Assembly: GCA_016715245.1 (NCBI GenBank)
Contig: JADKAS010000019.1
Location: forward strand, 1 to 64,000
Direction of reading: 5' to 3'
From: Saprospiraceae bacterium
GTDB taxonomy: Bacteria > Bacteroidota > Bacteroidia > Chitinophagales > Saprospiraceae
DNA length: 64,000 nucleotides
Shown in pieces: positions 1 through 9,064 of this stretch. The notes beneath the pieces were generated by a model. It saw only the letters and a program-made list of their open reading frames with translations. It was not told the origin of the DNA and searched no databases. Position 1 is the stretch's first letter, and the number at the start of each line of letters is the position of its first letter. The position numbers were made by a program, and so were the translations under genes.

Positions 1-1513
1 CAGATTCTGCCAGGAACACCAATTTTTGGTCTGTATCTCTTGCAAGATCTTTTTTCCTTCTTGAAATAAATTCTTTCAAGGCTACCGGATTATTACAGGC
101 AACCCAGCAAGCCTTGTGCAGGTTTACCGGTTCATAATTACAGGAAGCGCCATATTCATTTTTAAGTCTGTATTGAATAACTTCAAATTGGAGAGCGCCT
201 ACCGTTCCTATAATTTTTCTGCCGTTGTCTTCTTTGGTAAACAATTGAGCCACACCTTCATCCATCAACTGGTCCAAACCTTTGTTTAATTGTTTTGTCT
301 TCATAGGATCAGTATTATTTACAAAACGGAATTGTTCCGGTGAAAAACTGGGAATTCCTTTAAATTGCAGGATTTCTCCTTGTGTAAGAGTATCGCCGAT
401 TTTAAAATTTCCAGAGTCGTATAAACCAACTATATCGCCCGGAAAAGCTTCATCAATCACTGATTTTTTTGATGCCATAAAAGCCGTTGGATTGGGGAAT
501 TTCATATTTTTACCTTGTCGAACGTGGAAGTAATTGGTGTTTCTTTCAAAAACTCCTGAACAAATGCGTAAAAAAGCGATTCTGTCTCTGTGTTTAGGAT
601 CCATGTTGGCATGTATTTTGAACACAAACCCGGTAAATTTTTCTTCTTCAGGATGCACTATTCTTTGTTCGGTTTCTCTTGGAAGCGGATTTGGAGCGAT
701 ATCAATAAAACAATCCAATAATTCCCGAACGCCAAAATTGTTAACCGCACTTCCGAAAAACACAGGACATATATTTCCATTCAGATAATCTTCTCTTTTA
801 AAATCCGGATATACAGAAGTAATCGTTTCTATTTCATTTCTCAATTCAATGGCGTCTTTTTCACCGAATTTTTTTTCCAGTAAGGAATCCTCCAGACTTT
901 CGATTTTTACGGTGTCTTCTTCTGCTTGTTTACCATGTGGAGAAAAGAGAATTAGATTTTTTTCGTACAAACTATACACACCTTTGAAACGCTGACCCAT
1001 TCCTACAGGCCAACTCAAAGGTGTAACTTTTAATTTAAGTTTTAATTCTACTTCGTCAAGCAGGTCAAATGCATCTTTTCCTTCACGGTCTAATTTATTG
1101 ATAAAAACAATAATGGGTGTTTTTCGCATTCTGCATACCTCAACCAATTTTTCAGTTTGTTCTTCTACTCCTTTTGCCACATCAATCACTACGATGACAC
1201 TATCCACCGCCGTAAGGGTTCGGTATGTATCTTCAGCAAAATCTTTGTGTCCGGGTGTATCCAATATGTTGACTTGTTTGTCCCTGTATTCAAAAGCCAT
1301 AACAGATGTGGCAACGGAAATTCCTCTTTGTTTTTCAATCTCCATAAAATCCGATGTGGCATGTTTTTTAATCTTGTTTGATTTTACAGCACCGGCTTCC
1401 TGGATAGCTCCACCAAATAAAAGTAATTTTTCGGTTAAAGTAGTTTTACCCGCATCCGGGTGAGATACAATACCAAAAGTTTTTCTTTTCGCTAATTCTC
1501 CTAATCTGTCCAT
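1..1513 (-). CDS. prfC: Peptide chain release factor 3 (RF3), C-terminus cut by window edge
   Basis: Translational GTPase that recycles RF1/RF2 from the ribosome after termination. Reading the minus strand from the ATG at 1513 gives 504 uninterrupted codons that run off the window. The start ([20 protein letters not shown]) leads straight into the P-loop [14 protein letters not shown] (G3) and NKLDRE (G4) follow, then the RF3-type middle domain with [12 protein letters not shown]. The family is about 525-530 residues, so only the last 20-25 should be missing. The plus-strand ORFs across this interval are shadows. Function rests on the G-domain order plus RF3-specific sequence, which separates it from EF-G. 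No neighbouring gene shares its transcript within the window. Confidence 0.95.
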   Translation of the reverse strand, partial: MDRLGELAKRKTFGIVSHPDAGKTTLTEKLLLFGGAIQEAGAVKSNKIKKHATSDFMEIEKQRGISVATSVMAFEYRDKQVNILDTPGHKDFAEDTYRTLTAVDSVIVVIDVAKGVEEQTEKLVEVCRMRKTPIIVFINKLDREGKDAFDLLDEVELKLKLKVTPLSWPVGMGQRFKGVYSLYEKNLILFSPHGKQAEEDTVKIESLEDSLLEKKFGEKDAIELRNEIETITSVYPDFKREDYLNGNICPVFFGSAVNNFGVRELLDCFIDIAPNPLPRETEQRIVHPEEEKFTGFVFKIHANMDPKHRDRIAFLRICSGVFERNTNYFHVRQGKNMKFPNPTAFMASKKSVIDEAFPGDIVGLYDSGNFKIGDTLTQGEILQFKGIPSFSPEQFRFVNNTDPMKTKQLNKGLDQLMDEGVAQLFTKEDNGRKIIGTVGALQFEVIQYRLKNEYGASCNYEPVNLHKACWVACNNPVALKEFISRRKKDLARDTDQKLVFLAES

Positions 1514-1626
1514 GAATTTTTTATAAGAATGCAAAAATACTGCTTTTTCTACAACTAAGTGAAAGATGAATTGCAGCATTGTTTTTAAATTAATCCAGAG
1601 TTAATTTTAAGTATAGATTGGAGAGT

Positions 1627-1634
1627 TAAATTTG
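1627..1634 (+). promoter_or_regulatory. Possible -7 element for the T9SS protein gene
   Basis: TAAATTTG fits the Bacteroidota -7 consensus TAnnTTTG and lies about 50 bases before the ATG at 1684. I see no good TTTG -33 partner at the right spacing, so this is tentative. Confidence 0.3.
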
Positions 1635-1683
1635 TGAGACCTAAAAAATGAAACGTCTCATTACTAATTAAAGCATAATATCC

Positions 1684-2757
1684 ATGAATAGAACATTTTA
1701 TACATTTTTATTAGTATTAATATCCATGTATTCAAAGTCTCAGATTACTTTGAACGAAACAATGGGCACGGTCTCTGGAAACACACTTATTTCAACACAT
1801 CAGAATAATGGTGGTTTTACGCAGGGTCAATGGAATTATACCGGTAATGCAGATGTCAGAGCTACATCAGTCTCACCAGGAGGAGGAGCAAACATTTTTA
1901 TTACTATGGGACCGGGTCAATTTTTTCGTTTGGATGGATTAAGCGGAACAGGATGTACCGCTTTAGACCTTCAATTCAGAATCTGGAAAAACGGAGGTGC
2001 TGGAAATTCATTAACGATTACTGAATTTTTAGTCCAGACTTCATCGGACGGTATAAATTTTACTGATATAAATTGGGGAGGGCATACATTAGGATCAGCC
2101 TGGATACAAACAGGAATATTGAGTATTCCGGTCAACACTATAGCTATCAGATTTACGCAACCTGTCACTCCGGATCAGCAAGTCAGAATTGATGACATGA
2201 CAATTACAGGAACAGGTCCATGCACAGAACCATCGTTGCCGGTAACTTTTATTGATTTTATAGTTAAAAAATCAGAGAAAAAACTTGATTTGGAATTTTC
2301 TACAGGTTCAGAAGTGAATAATGATTATTTTGCCATTGAAAGATCAGCAGAGGGTATAAATTTTGTAGAAATAGGAAGAATAAAAGGACTTGGAAATACC
2401 AATTTTCAGCACAGGTATCGTTTTAGGGACGAAACACCTCTTATTGGAGAAAATTACTATCGGATAAAACAATATGATTATGATGGTAAATATATGTATT
2501 CAAATATCCAAACAGAATATATTAATCATACCGGTAATGGAGTAAAAATAAATATTAACGATGCAGAAATTTGGATTTTTTCAGACGTTGAAAATTATGA
2601 ATTGTTGTTGTACAACAGTGCAGGTCAACTTATGGCAAAGGAAAAAGTTATGTCCGGATTTCAAACTTTTGATATCATGTACTTAAAACCAGGAGCATAT
2701 TTTTTGACCATAACAGATAAAGAAAAGGTAACTGTTAAAAAGTTTGTAAAAATATAG
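1684..2757 (+). CDS. Secreted T9SS type A sorting-domain protein
   Basis: A 357-residue secreted protein of unknown function. Residues 1-20 form a Sec signal peptide ending MYSKSQ. Residues about 25-185 look like a beta-rich jelly-roll domain (RIWKNGG, SSDGINFTDI, VRIDDMTITG). A linker with LPVTFIDFIVKK follows, of the kind often found before T9SS tails. The last 75 residues have the expected sorting-domain features: LLYNSAGQLM, LKPGAYFLTI and a final KKFVKI. The protein is therefore expected to be exported by Sec and carried to the surface or medium by T9SS. It stands alone between prfC and cvfB, and no enzymatic motif is evident. Confidence 0.85.
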   Translation: MNRTFYTFLLVLISMYSKSQITLNETMGTVSGNTLISTHQNNGGFTQGQWNYTGNADVRATSVSPGGGANIFITMGPGQFFRLDGLSGTGCTALDLQFRIWKNGGAGNSLTITEFLVQTSSDGINFTDINWGGHTLGSAWIQTGILSIPVNTIAIRFTQPVTPDQQVRIDDMTITGTGPCTEPSLPVTFIDFIVKKSEKKLDLEFSTGSEVNNDYFAIERSAEGINFVEIGRIKGLGNTNFQHRYRFRDETPLIGENYYRIKQYDYDGKYMYSNIQTEYINHTGNGVKININDAEIWIFSDVENYELLLYNSAGQLMAKEKVMSGFQTFDIMYLKPGAYFLTITDKEKVTVKKFVKI

Positions 2758-2791
2758 GGCGATTACTTTTTAATTTATTTCCTTTTATTGT

Positions 2792-3622
2792 TTATACTAA
2801 TTGAATACCATTGGGTAAAATTTGGATCTTTCTGTTTTTATATAGATTGCCGATGGTTGTTTTAAATACCTTTTTACTGATTCCAAAAGTACGATAAATA
2901 ACTTCAGCATCTGTTTTGTCATGAATGGCTAAAAACCCACCTTCTTTTTTTAGCCGATCAAGAATGTTTTGGCCAATACTGTCAATTTTTTGATATCCGG
3001 GTGCTTCAAGAGTCAGGTCAATTTTACCATCATCTCTTACTTTTTTAACATAAAGTATTAGTTTTTGGCCTGGCATTAAGGGCTTAAACACTTCATTTTT
3101 ATATAAGAGTCCAAAATGGAGGTTTTGAATGACGGCTTTATAAGCTAAATCTGTTGAAGAAATAATCATTCCTGAAACTTCTTCTCCGTTTTGATAAAGA
3201 GGTGGCGTTTTATGGATAAATTTTTCAAGTTTCATGGTGCCAGTAATCCTTTCGGTAATCTTATCTATGTAAATAAATACAGGATAATATTTATTCAGTT
3301 CCATGGATATTTTTTGTTCGCTGAAAGGCACAAGTATATCTTTCATAATTCCCCAATCCAAAAAGGCACCTATTTTTTCAATGGATTTCACTTTCAAATA
3401 AGCTATCTGGTCCACTTCCGCTTTTGGGGTATCGGTGGTAGCAGTATATCTTTCCTCACCGTCCAGATAAATAAATACTTTTACCACATCTCCGACATTC
3501 ATTTCAGCATTTGTATATCGTTTTGGAAGTAAAATTTCTCCTAAATTGTCCCCATCCAGATATAATCCAAAATCTACTTTTTTTACCACTTTTAAGTGGT
3601 TTGTTTTACCTAATTCCGTCAA
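2792..3622 (-). CDS. cvfB: CvfB-family S1-like RNA-binding protein
   Basis: A 276-residue cytoplasmic protein of the CvfB/YitL family. It carries tandem S1-like OB folds and a C-terminal winged helix. The N-terminus (LKVVKKVDFGLYLDG, then EILLPKRY) is the characteristic first S1 repeat. A second repeat contains GAFLDWG and DILVPFSEQ near residues 85-105, and a third contains FGLLYKNEVF. The last 60 residues (GGFLAIHDKTD, FGISKKVFKTTIGNLYKN) match the winged-helix part. In Firmicutes CvfB affects expression of virulence genes; the role here is not known. A strong hairpin at 3681-3720 separates it from the upstream phosphate transporter, so it is probably transcribed alone. Confidence 0.88.
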   Translation of the reverse strand: MTELGKTNHLKVVKKVDFGLYLDGDNLGEILLPKRYTNAEMNVGDVVKVFIYLDGEERYTATTDTPKAEVDQIAYLKVKSIEKIGAFLDWGIMKDILVPFSEQKISMELNKYYPVFIYIDKITERITGTMKLEKFIHKTPPLYQNGEEVSGMIISSTDLAYKAVIQNLHFGLLYKNEVFKPLMPGQKLILYVKKVRDDGKIDLTLEAPGYQKIDSIGQNILDRLKKEGGFLAIHDKTDAEVIYRTFGISKKVFKTTIGNLYKNRKIQILPNGIQLV

Positions 3623-3680
3623 AACTAATTTTTTTTTTCAAAGATAGTTAATAACAATCACTTATAAACAGGCAAACAAA

Positions 3681-3720
3681 AAATTAAATAGTGGTTTTAT
3701 TAAAAACCACTATTTAATTT
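3681..3720 (-). terminator. Rho-independent terminator after the phosphate transporter gene
   Basis: A perfect 18-bp stem (3681-3698 with 3703-3720) closes a 4-base ATTA loop. On the minus strand it is followed by TTTTTTGTTT. It lies 26 bases past the transporter stop and before cvfB, so it should end the transporter transcript. The stem is nearly symmetrical and may also act on the other strand. Confidence 0.85.
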
Positions 3721-3745
3721 TTCAATACATGAAGGATAAAACTAC

Positions 3746-6235
3746 TTATTTGTCCTTGTTGCCTAGCGGACTATCCCCTTTTATTATTCTGTGTAATAAT
3801 TTTGAAAAACGAACAGAAATAGCAATAAGATCTTTAGTTTCAAGTAATATACACATCATTAAGTCTGTGTTTTTAAACCCGTAGGCTTTATGATAAACCC
3901 CTTCAACTTGTCTGGACAACATTGACTCAATGTTGTCAAATAAATTTCTTTTAATGACTTTCAAATCACTTAAGGCACCAAATTCATTTTGATCAAGATA
4001 TTCTGAAATATGATGTAAATACTCGACAAGTTGTACTTCAATCTGTTGTAAACTATTAATCTGTACATCTGTAAGAGGTTTATGAGAATTTTTAATATGA
4101 TTGTCACAAGACTCAATGATTAAATAAAGTGATTGCAATATATCCTGCATCATATCATTGCTAAGTATATATAGTTGAGCTGTTTGTTTTTCTGTGAGTT
4201 TGGATTTTTTTATGGCCTTGAACAAATTATTTTTTATATCCGAATAATAAGTTTTTAACGACTCATAAATCTTTTGAGCATCTTTAATTTTGTCTTTATT
4301 TTCTGTAAGTAATCCTTCCAGTGTCAAAGAATACGCATCAGAAATATGAAGTAGACTATGCGCCAGTTTATTGGCTGTTTTAAATAAAGCTTTATCTGTG
4401 GTAAGATCAATGGAACCCGAAACTTCTTCTGCCTGTTGTTTTTTAATTCTTTGACGTTTGTGTAATAAATGGGTGTAAATAATAAAAGAAGCCACTAAAC
4501 CAACAATAAAAATCAGACCACCAAGTTTAAAATTTATTAAAACCAAAGCGATTACGGCAGCAGTAAAAAAGGCAGAAAAAGCAGTAATAAACAAACCACC
4601 AATAACACTAAAAACACCGGCAATACGATAAGTTGCAGATTCACGGTCCCAGGCTCTGTCGGCAAGCGAAGATCCCATAGCCACCATAAAAGTAACATAA
4701 GTAGTTGATAAGGGAAGTTTTAAGGAGGTTCCAAGAGCAATCAACATACTTGCAACGGCCATATTTACTGACGCTCTTACCAGGTCAAAGGCAGGTGCGT
4801 CGGCATCATCCGGGGTTACAATGGGTGTAAATCTGGCATTCAGTTTTGCCTTTAGTGGCTGAGGCAATACATTTCCCATCAAATTGGTGAGCTTAAGACT
4901 CAATTGAACAATTCCTCTGGAAAGAATATTGGAACTAAATTTTTCTGCAGTTTCGTCTTGTGATGCAAGTTTAACCTCTGTTTCAGAGACGGTTTTGATT
5001 TTTTTAGAAAACCACAAAGCAAGAACCATAAAAAATCCACTCAATAATAATAAAAGGTAAGGAGTTTGAAGCGGAAATTTTAAACCTACCATCATATATT
5101 CAGAGGGATTGAGATTACCACCTGACGCACTATTGGCTGCCTGAAATAGTTCTAAGGATTGTAAGCCGGCTATGGGCACGCCTATAAAATTTACCAGGTC
5201 ATTTCCGGCAAATGCCATCGCAAGACTGAAAATACCTGCAAAGACAACGATTTTTAGAGGATTTCCTCCCATTCTTTCATATAAAAAGAAAAACAAAAAA
5301 GACAATAATAAGAGGGAAACAAGAAAAATGAAAAGATGATTCTGGATGTAGTCAATTATATTTTTAAGTTCTTTGGAACCGAAAAACACTTCATAAATTT
5401 TTTCATCGCCAGGGGATAATCCCTGTTTTAATGTAAATACCAAATCTTCACCGGAAACGTTTTTTATTGTTATCACATCTTCAAAAACTAAGGTCTCATT
5501 CGCACCCGGATTTATAGATTTTCTGTAATCCAAAATTTCTTTTTGGGTTACTTTCACTGTAGAATAGGTAGATTTCAGACCTTTATAAATGAGGAAATAC
5601 CCCATGGCCAACATAGCAACAGAAGCCCATATGACACCTGTTATTTTTAATTTTTTCTGATATTGAAAACTAAATAACAATCTTGACAACCACATGACAA
5701 TGGCTCCCACTGAAAAAGCTAAAACAACAGACAAAAGTATTCCTGAAATAATTGTTTTCGTCTTGCTCCAGTTTAAATAGCCAGTTATATTTTCTGAGGG
5801 GTTATCTATATTAAAAAGATAATTCATAGGTAAATCATCTTTTAATAGAGTAAAACCTGCTACAACTATAGATGCTCCAAGAAGTTCGAACACAATGGAA
5901 ACGGTTGTAGAGGTAGGATATCCTATGGTATTAAAAGCGTCGAGTAAGACTATATCTGTCAACATAACGGCTAAAAAAATCACCAAAACATCTTCAAAAG
6001 AAAAATACTGGGGATTAAATATGCCCATACGGGCAATTTCCATCATACCGGCAGAAGACAATGCTCCTATAATGAGTCCGGCAGTGGCTATCCACAAGAT
6101 GGTTCTGAACTTAGCTGCTTTGGAACCGATGGCCGAGTTCATAAAATTTACAGCATCATTTCCAACTCCGACAAAAATGTCAAATATTCCTAAAATCATT
6201 AAAATAAATAAACCAATATAAATAAAATATTCCAT
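3746..6235 (-). CDS. Inorganic phosphate transporter, PiT family, with long cytoplasmic C-terminal domain
   Basis: An 829-residue ion-driven phosphate permease of the inner membrane. The two inverted PiT signatures are visible as GVGNDAVNFMNSAIG near residues 23-37 and FAGNDLVNFIGVPIAG near residue 345, each within hydrophobic helices. Residues about 215-295 form a soluble insert between the membrane halves. From about residue 600 to the end is a helical, charged soluble region (KALFKTANKLAHSLLHISDAYS and onwards) that resembles PhoU/DUF47-type helices. Simple PiT proteins are about 400-500 residues, but long forms like this occur in Bacteroidota. No pst or pho genes adjoin it. The terminator at 3681-3720 ends the transcript. 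Confidence 0.9.
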   Translation of the reverse strand: MEYFIYIGLFILMILGIFDIFVGVGNDAVNFMNSAIGSKAAKFRTILWIATAGLIIGALSSAGMMEIARMGIFNPQYFSFEDVLVIFLAVMLTDIVLLDAFNTIGYPTSTTVSIVFELLGASIVVAGFTLLKDDLPMNYLFNIDNPSENITGYLNWSKTKTIISGILLSVVLAFSVGAIVMWLSRLLFSFQYQKKLKITGVIWASVAMLAMGYFLIYKGLKSTYSTVKVTQKEILDYRKSINPGANETLVFEDVITIKNVSGEDLVFTLKQGLSPGDEKIYEVFFGSKELKNIIDYIQNHLFIFLVSLLLLSFLFFFLYERMGGNPLKIVVFAGIFSLAMAFAGNDLVNFIGVPIAGLQSLELFQAANSASGGNLNPSEYMMVGLKFPLQTPYLLLLLSGFFMVLALWFSKKIKTVSETEVKLASQDETAEKFSSNILSRGIVQLSLKLTNLMGNVLPQPLKAKLNARFTPIVTPDDADAPAFDLVRASVNMAVASMLIALGTSLKLPLSTTYVTFMVAMGSSLADRAWDRESATYRIAGVFSVIGGLFITAFSAFFTAAVIALVLINFKLGGLIFIVGLVASFIIYTHLLHKRQRIKKQQAEEVSGSIDLTTDKALFKTANKLAHSLLHISDAYSLTLEGLLTENKDKIKDAQKIYESLKTYYSDIKNNLFKAIKKSKLTEKQTAQLYILSNDMMQDILQSLYLIIESCDNHIKNSHKPLTDVQINSLQQIEVQLVEYLHHISEYLDQNEFGALSDLKVIKRNLFDNIESMLSRQVEGVYHKAYGFKNTDLMMCILLETKDLIAISVRFSKLLHRIIKGDSPLGNKDK

Positions 6236-6610
6236 TTAATAAGTTGTTTAAATAATGATGCAAAGATGGAAAAATTGGAGCTACTTAATATTAAATTAGC
6301 AATATTTTTAATTTTTATTTTTGAATTCTTTGTTTTTCTAAAACAGTAATTACATTAAATAAAAAGATAATATATATCTTGTTAATATTAATAATATTGT
6401 AATATTATTTGTTCAGTTTTCGTGCAATTTACACATTATTACGGATTTAAATATATAAAATATAATCATAATAATTGTTAAAATATTTAGATATATTTTT
6501 TGTCAACTGGTTTCACTTTTCTATCTTTACCCTTGAGTTCAAATCCCCCGCGAACATATTATTAAAATAATCATTCAGTTTAACCATTACAGTAAAGTTT
6601 AATAATAAGC
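6236..6610. other. Divergent intergenic region, phosphate transporter / M23 peptidase
   Basis: 375 bases of very AT-rich DNA between divergent genes. It holds the likely M23 promoter at 6499-6529 and presumably the transporter promoter on the other strand, which I could not place. No ORF or strong hairpin is seen. Confidence 0.6.
6499..6529 (+). promoter_or_regulatory. Probable promoter of the M23 peptidase gene
   Basis: TTTG at 6499-6502 is followed after 19 bases by TATCTTTA at 6522-6529. This is close to the Bacteroidota TTTG-N19-TAnnTTTG arrangement and about 80 bases before the ATG at 6611. Confidence 0.45.
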
Positions 6611-7594
6611 ATGAGCCGCGAAAAATACGTTTATAATCCGCATACACTTCAATACGAAAAGCACAGATTTACAGCTGAGGAAAAATTTAAAAGAAGCATA
6701 GGCTTTTTATCAGCGGTAGTAACTACAGCTGTAATTTTGTTTGTTTTTGCCTATAAATATTATCCAACACCGAAGGAGCAGATATTATCAAAAGAAAACG
6801 AACAAATAAAATTTCATCTTGCAACTGTCCACAATAAAGTTGATATTTTGTCAAAACAGTTGGAGCAACTGCATGAAAAAGATAGTGATGTACACAGAAT
6901 GATTTTCGGTATCAAACCAATGGACGAAGATTATTGGAATGGTGGTATTGGAGGGCACAATAAATATGCATATCTTGACAACCTTGAAAATTCGGGAGAA
7001 GTTTTAAAATCTACTTTGCAAAAAGTTGATCAGCTAAAACTGAAAATGGAATTACAAAAGTTATCATTTGACAGTTTGTACAATATTGCTTTAAGTAAAG
7101 AGAAAAAGTTGGCAAGTATTCCTTCCATTAAACCGGTGAAAGAGGATGATTTAAAGAAAGGAGTAAAGTTTTTATCTGGTTTTGGAATGAGAATACACCC
7201 TATACATAAAATAAGAAGGTTTCATAAAGGGATGGATTTTACTGCTCCCAAGGGCACTGATATACAGGCGACCGGAGCGGGAAGAGTGGTAAGTATAAAT
7301 AAGACCGGAAGCGGATATGGTAAACATGTTTTAATTGATCATGGTTATGGGTATAAAACCTTGTATGCCCATATGCATACGATTACTGTTAAAGAAGGTG
7401 AAAAGGTTAAAAAGGGACAAAAAATCGGTTTAGTAGGAAGTACCGGAGCGTCTACAGCGCCACATTTGCATTATGAAGTGTGGATAAACGGCAATGCCAT
7501 TAACCCAATTGATTATGTACTTGATGGACTTTCACCAAAAGAATATCGCGAATTGGTAAAAAAAGCTACTCAGGATAACCAATCTTTTGACTGA
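6611..7594 (+). CDS. Membrane-anchored M23 (LytM-type) zinc metallopeptidase
   Basis: A 327-residue predicted peptidoglycan endopeptidase or regulator. A short cytoplasmic N-terminus is followed by one membrane segment at about residues 31-49. A coiled-coil stretch (about 55-90) comes next, and the M23 domain lies at about 190-305. Zinc and catalytic motifs are visible as HKGMDF (HxxxD) and HLHYEV (HxH). The glycine-rich GFGMRIHPI that opens LytM domains is also present. With the motifs intact it should be an active enzyme rather than a degenerate activator of EnvC type. The protein faces the periplasm. It has its own probable promoter and no operon partner. Confidence 0.9.
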   Translation: MSREKYVYNPHTLQYEKHRFTAEEKFKRSIGFLSAVVTTAVILFVFAYKYYPTPKEQILSKENEQIKFHLATVHNKVDILSKQLEQLHEKDSDVHRMIFGIKPMDEDYWNGGIGGHNKYAYLDNLENSGEVLKSTLQKVDQLKLKMELQKLSFDSLYNIALSKEKKLASIPSIKPVKEDDLKKGVKFLSGFGMRIHPIHKIRRFHKGMDFTAPKGTDIQATGAGRVVSINKTGSGYGKHVLIDHGYGYKTLYAHMHTITVKEGEKVKKGQKIGLVGSTGASTAPHLHYEVWINGNAINPIDYVLDGLSPKEYRELVKKATQDNQSFD

Positions 7595-7700
7595 TTTATT
7601 ATTATTTTAAAAGGTTTTTTATTATACCGATAATGTCAGGAACCAGAAGGGTTTATTATTTGTTATATTGGTCAAACTACTTTTACCAAAAAATAATTTT

Positions 7701-8972
7701 ATGACATTCGAAGAGTTTGGACTCAATGAAGATATACTGCAGGCTATACATTATATGGGTTTTACATCGGCTACTCCTGTACAAGAGAGGGCAATTCCTG
7801 CAATTCTGGAAGGAAGAGACATAATGGCTTTTGCTCAGACTGGTACAGGTAAAACAGCTGCTTTTATGTTGCCGATTATGCATTTTCTGAAAGAAAATCC
7901 ACAGGAGACAACATCTACTCTGGTAATAGTTCCCACTCGTGAGCTTGCTGTGCAAATTGATCAGCAGATACAGGGATTTGCCTATTTTGCCGGAGTATCA
8001 AGTATTGCTGTGTATGGAGGAGGTTCCGGAAATGAGTGGGAAATTCAGAAAAAGGGAATGGAGAATCATGTCGATATTATTGTTGCTACTCCCGGCAAAT
8101 TGTTAAGTCATTTAAATATGGGAAACCCTTTATTTAAAGACCTGAAGTTTTTAATTCTAGATGAAGCCGACCGTATGCTTGATATGGGGTTTTATGATGA
8201 TATTAAAAAAATCATAAGTTTTTTGCCTAAAAAAAGGCAAACACTAATGTTTTCTGCTACCATGCCACACAAAATAAAAGATTTGGCAAAACAAAATCTT
8301 CAAAACCCACTGGAGATCAGTATAGCCATTAGTAAGCCATCTGAAGGTATTGATCAACAATCCTACCTGGTGGAAAGTGGCCATAAAATAGGTTTGATCA
8401 ATCATATTATTAAGAATAATCCAACGATGAATAGTATTATTGTTTTCAGCTCTACCAAAAGGAATATTGCTGAAATAACAAGATCTCTTCAACAATTTGG
8501 ATATGCAGTGGAAGGAATTTCTTCAGACCTTGAACAAAAAGAAAGGGAAGAAGTATTAAACCGATTTAAATCAAAACAAACCAAAATACTTGTTGCAACA
8601 GATGTACTCGCAAGAGGAATTGACATAAAAGATATTCAATTGGTAGTTAATTTTAATGTTCCGCATGATGCAGAAGATTATGTTCACCGTATTGGCAGAA
8701 CGGCAAGAGCAGAAACCACAGGAATAGCTATAACACTTGTTAATTCTGAAGAGATGTACAGGCTTGCCATGATTGAAAGAGTATTGGAAAAAGAAATTCC
8801 AAAAAACCTTATTCCTCAAAATATTGGTCAAAGTCCGGAATGGAATCCAAAAAGGAGTAAAACGACATTTTCAAACCGTATACAGGGGAAAAACTCAAAG
8901 TCTCCACAATACCATAAAGGTTCGCATAACAAAAACAGTAATTCTTACCCGAAAAAAAATATTAAGGACTAA
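7701..8972 (+). CDS. DEAD-box ATP-dependent RNA helicase
   Basis: A cytoplasmic RNA helicase of about 423 residues, related to RhlE and other Bacteroidota DEAD-box proteins. Motifs appear in order: Q-motif region with TPVQERAIP, AQTGTGKT (I), PTRELA (Ia), DEAD (II), SAT (III), ATDVLARGID (V) and HRIGRTAR (VI). The last 50 residues are basic and rich in Asn, Lys and Ser, a typical RNA-binding tail. The ORF is open from 7668, but I chose the ATG at 7701 because MTFEEFGLNEDIL is the usual family beginning and the upstream 11 residues look untranslated. Likely roles are RNA unwinding in ribosome assembly or mRNA decay. A hairpin at 8988-9015 ends the gene. Confidence 0.92.
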   Translation: MTFEEFGLNEDILQAIHYMGFTSATPVQERAIPAILEGRDIMAFAQTGTGKTAAFMLPIMHFLKENPQETTSTLVIVPTRELAVQIDQQIQGFAYFAGVSSIAVYGGGSGNEWEIQKKGMENHVDIIVATPGKLLSHLNMGNPLFKDLKFLILDEADRMLDMGFYDDIKKIISFLPKKRQTLMFSATMPHKIKDLAKQNLQNPLEISIAISKPSEGIDQQSYLVESGHKIGLINHIIKNNPTMNSIIVFSSTKRNIAEITRSLQQFGYAVEGISSDLEQKEREEVLNRFKSKQTKILVATDVLARGIDIKDIQLVVNFNVPHDAEDYVHRIGRTARAETTGIAITLVNSEEMYRLAMIERVLEKEIPKNLIPQNIGQSPEWNPKRSKTTFSNRIQGKNSKSPQYHKGSHNKNSNSYPKKNIKD

Positions 8973-8987
8973 TTCTTTCCAATAAAA

Positions 8988-9015
8988 AAGAGTATCCTTC
9001 GGAAAAGATACTCTT
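8988..9015. terminator. Terminator between convergent helicase and TPR genes
   Basis: A 9-bp stem (AAGAGTATC at 8988-8996 pairing with 9007-9015) has a 10-base loop. An A-run precedes it and T-rich sequence follows, so it can serve both convergent genes. Confidence 0.65.
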
Positions 9016-9064
9016 CAGTTTTGGTTATTAAAAAGAGTTTATTAGTGTAGAATGTTATCGTTAA

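Noticed and set aside
282..1463. Plus-strand ORFs within prfC
   Set aside because: They lie entirely inside the RF3 gene on the other strand, with no family-like sequence.
6533..6555. tRNA T-loop-like sequence (GAGTTCAAATCCCCC)
   Set aside because: No matching stem, acceptor arm or anticodon arm at the required spacing.
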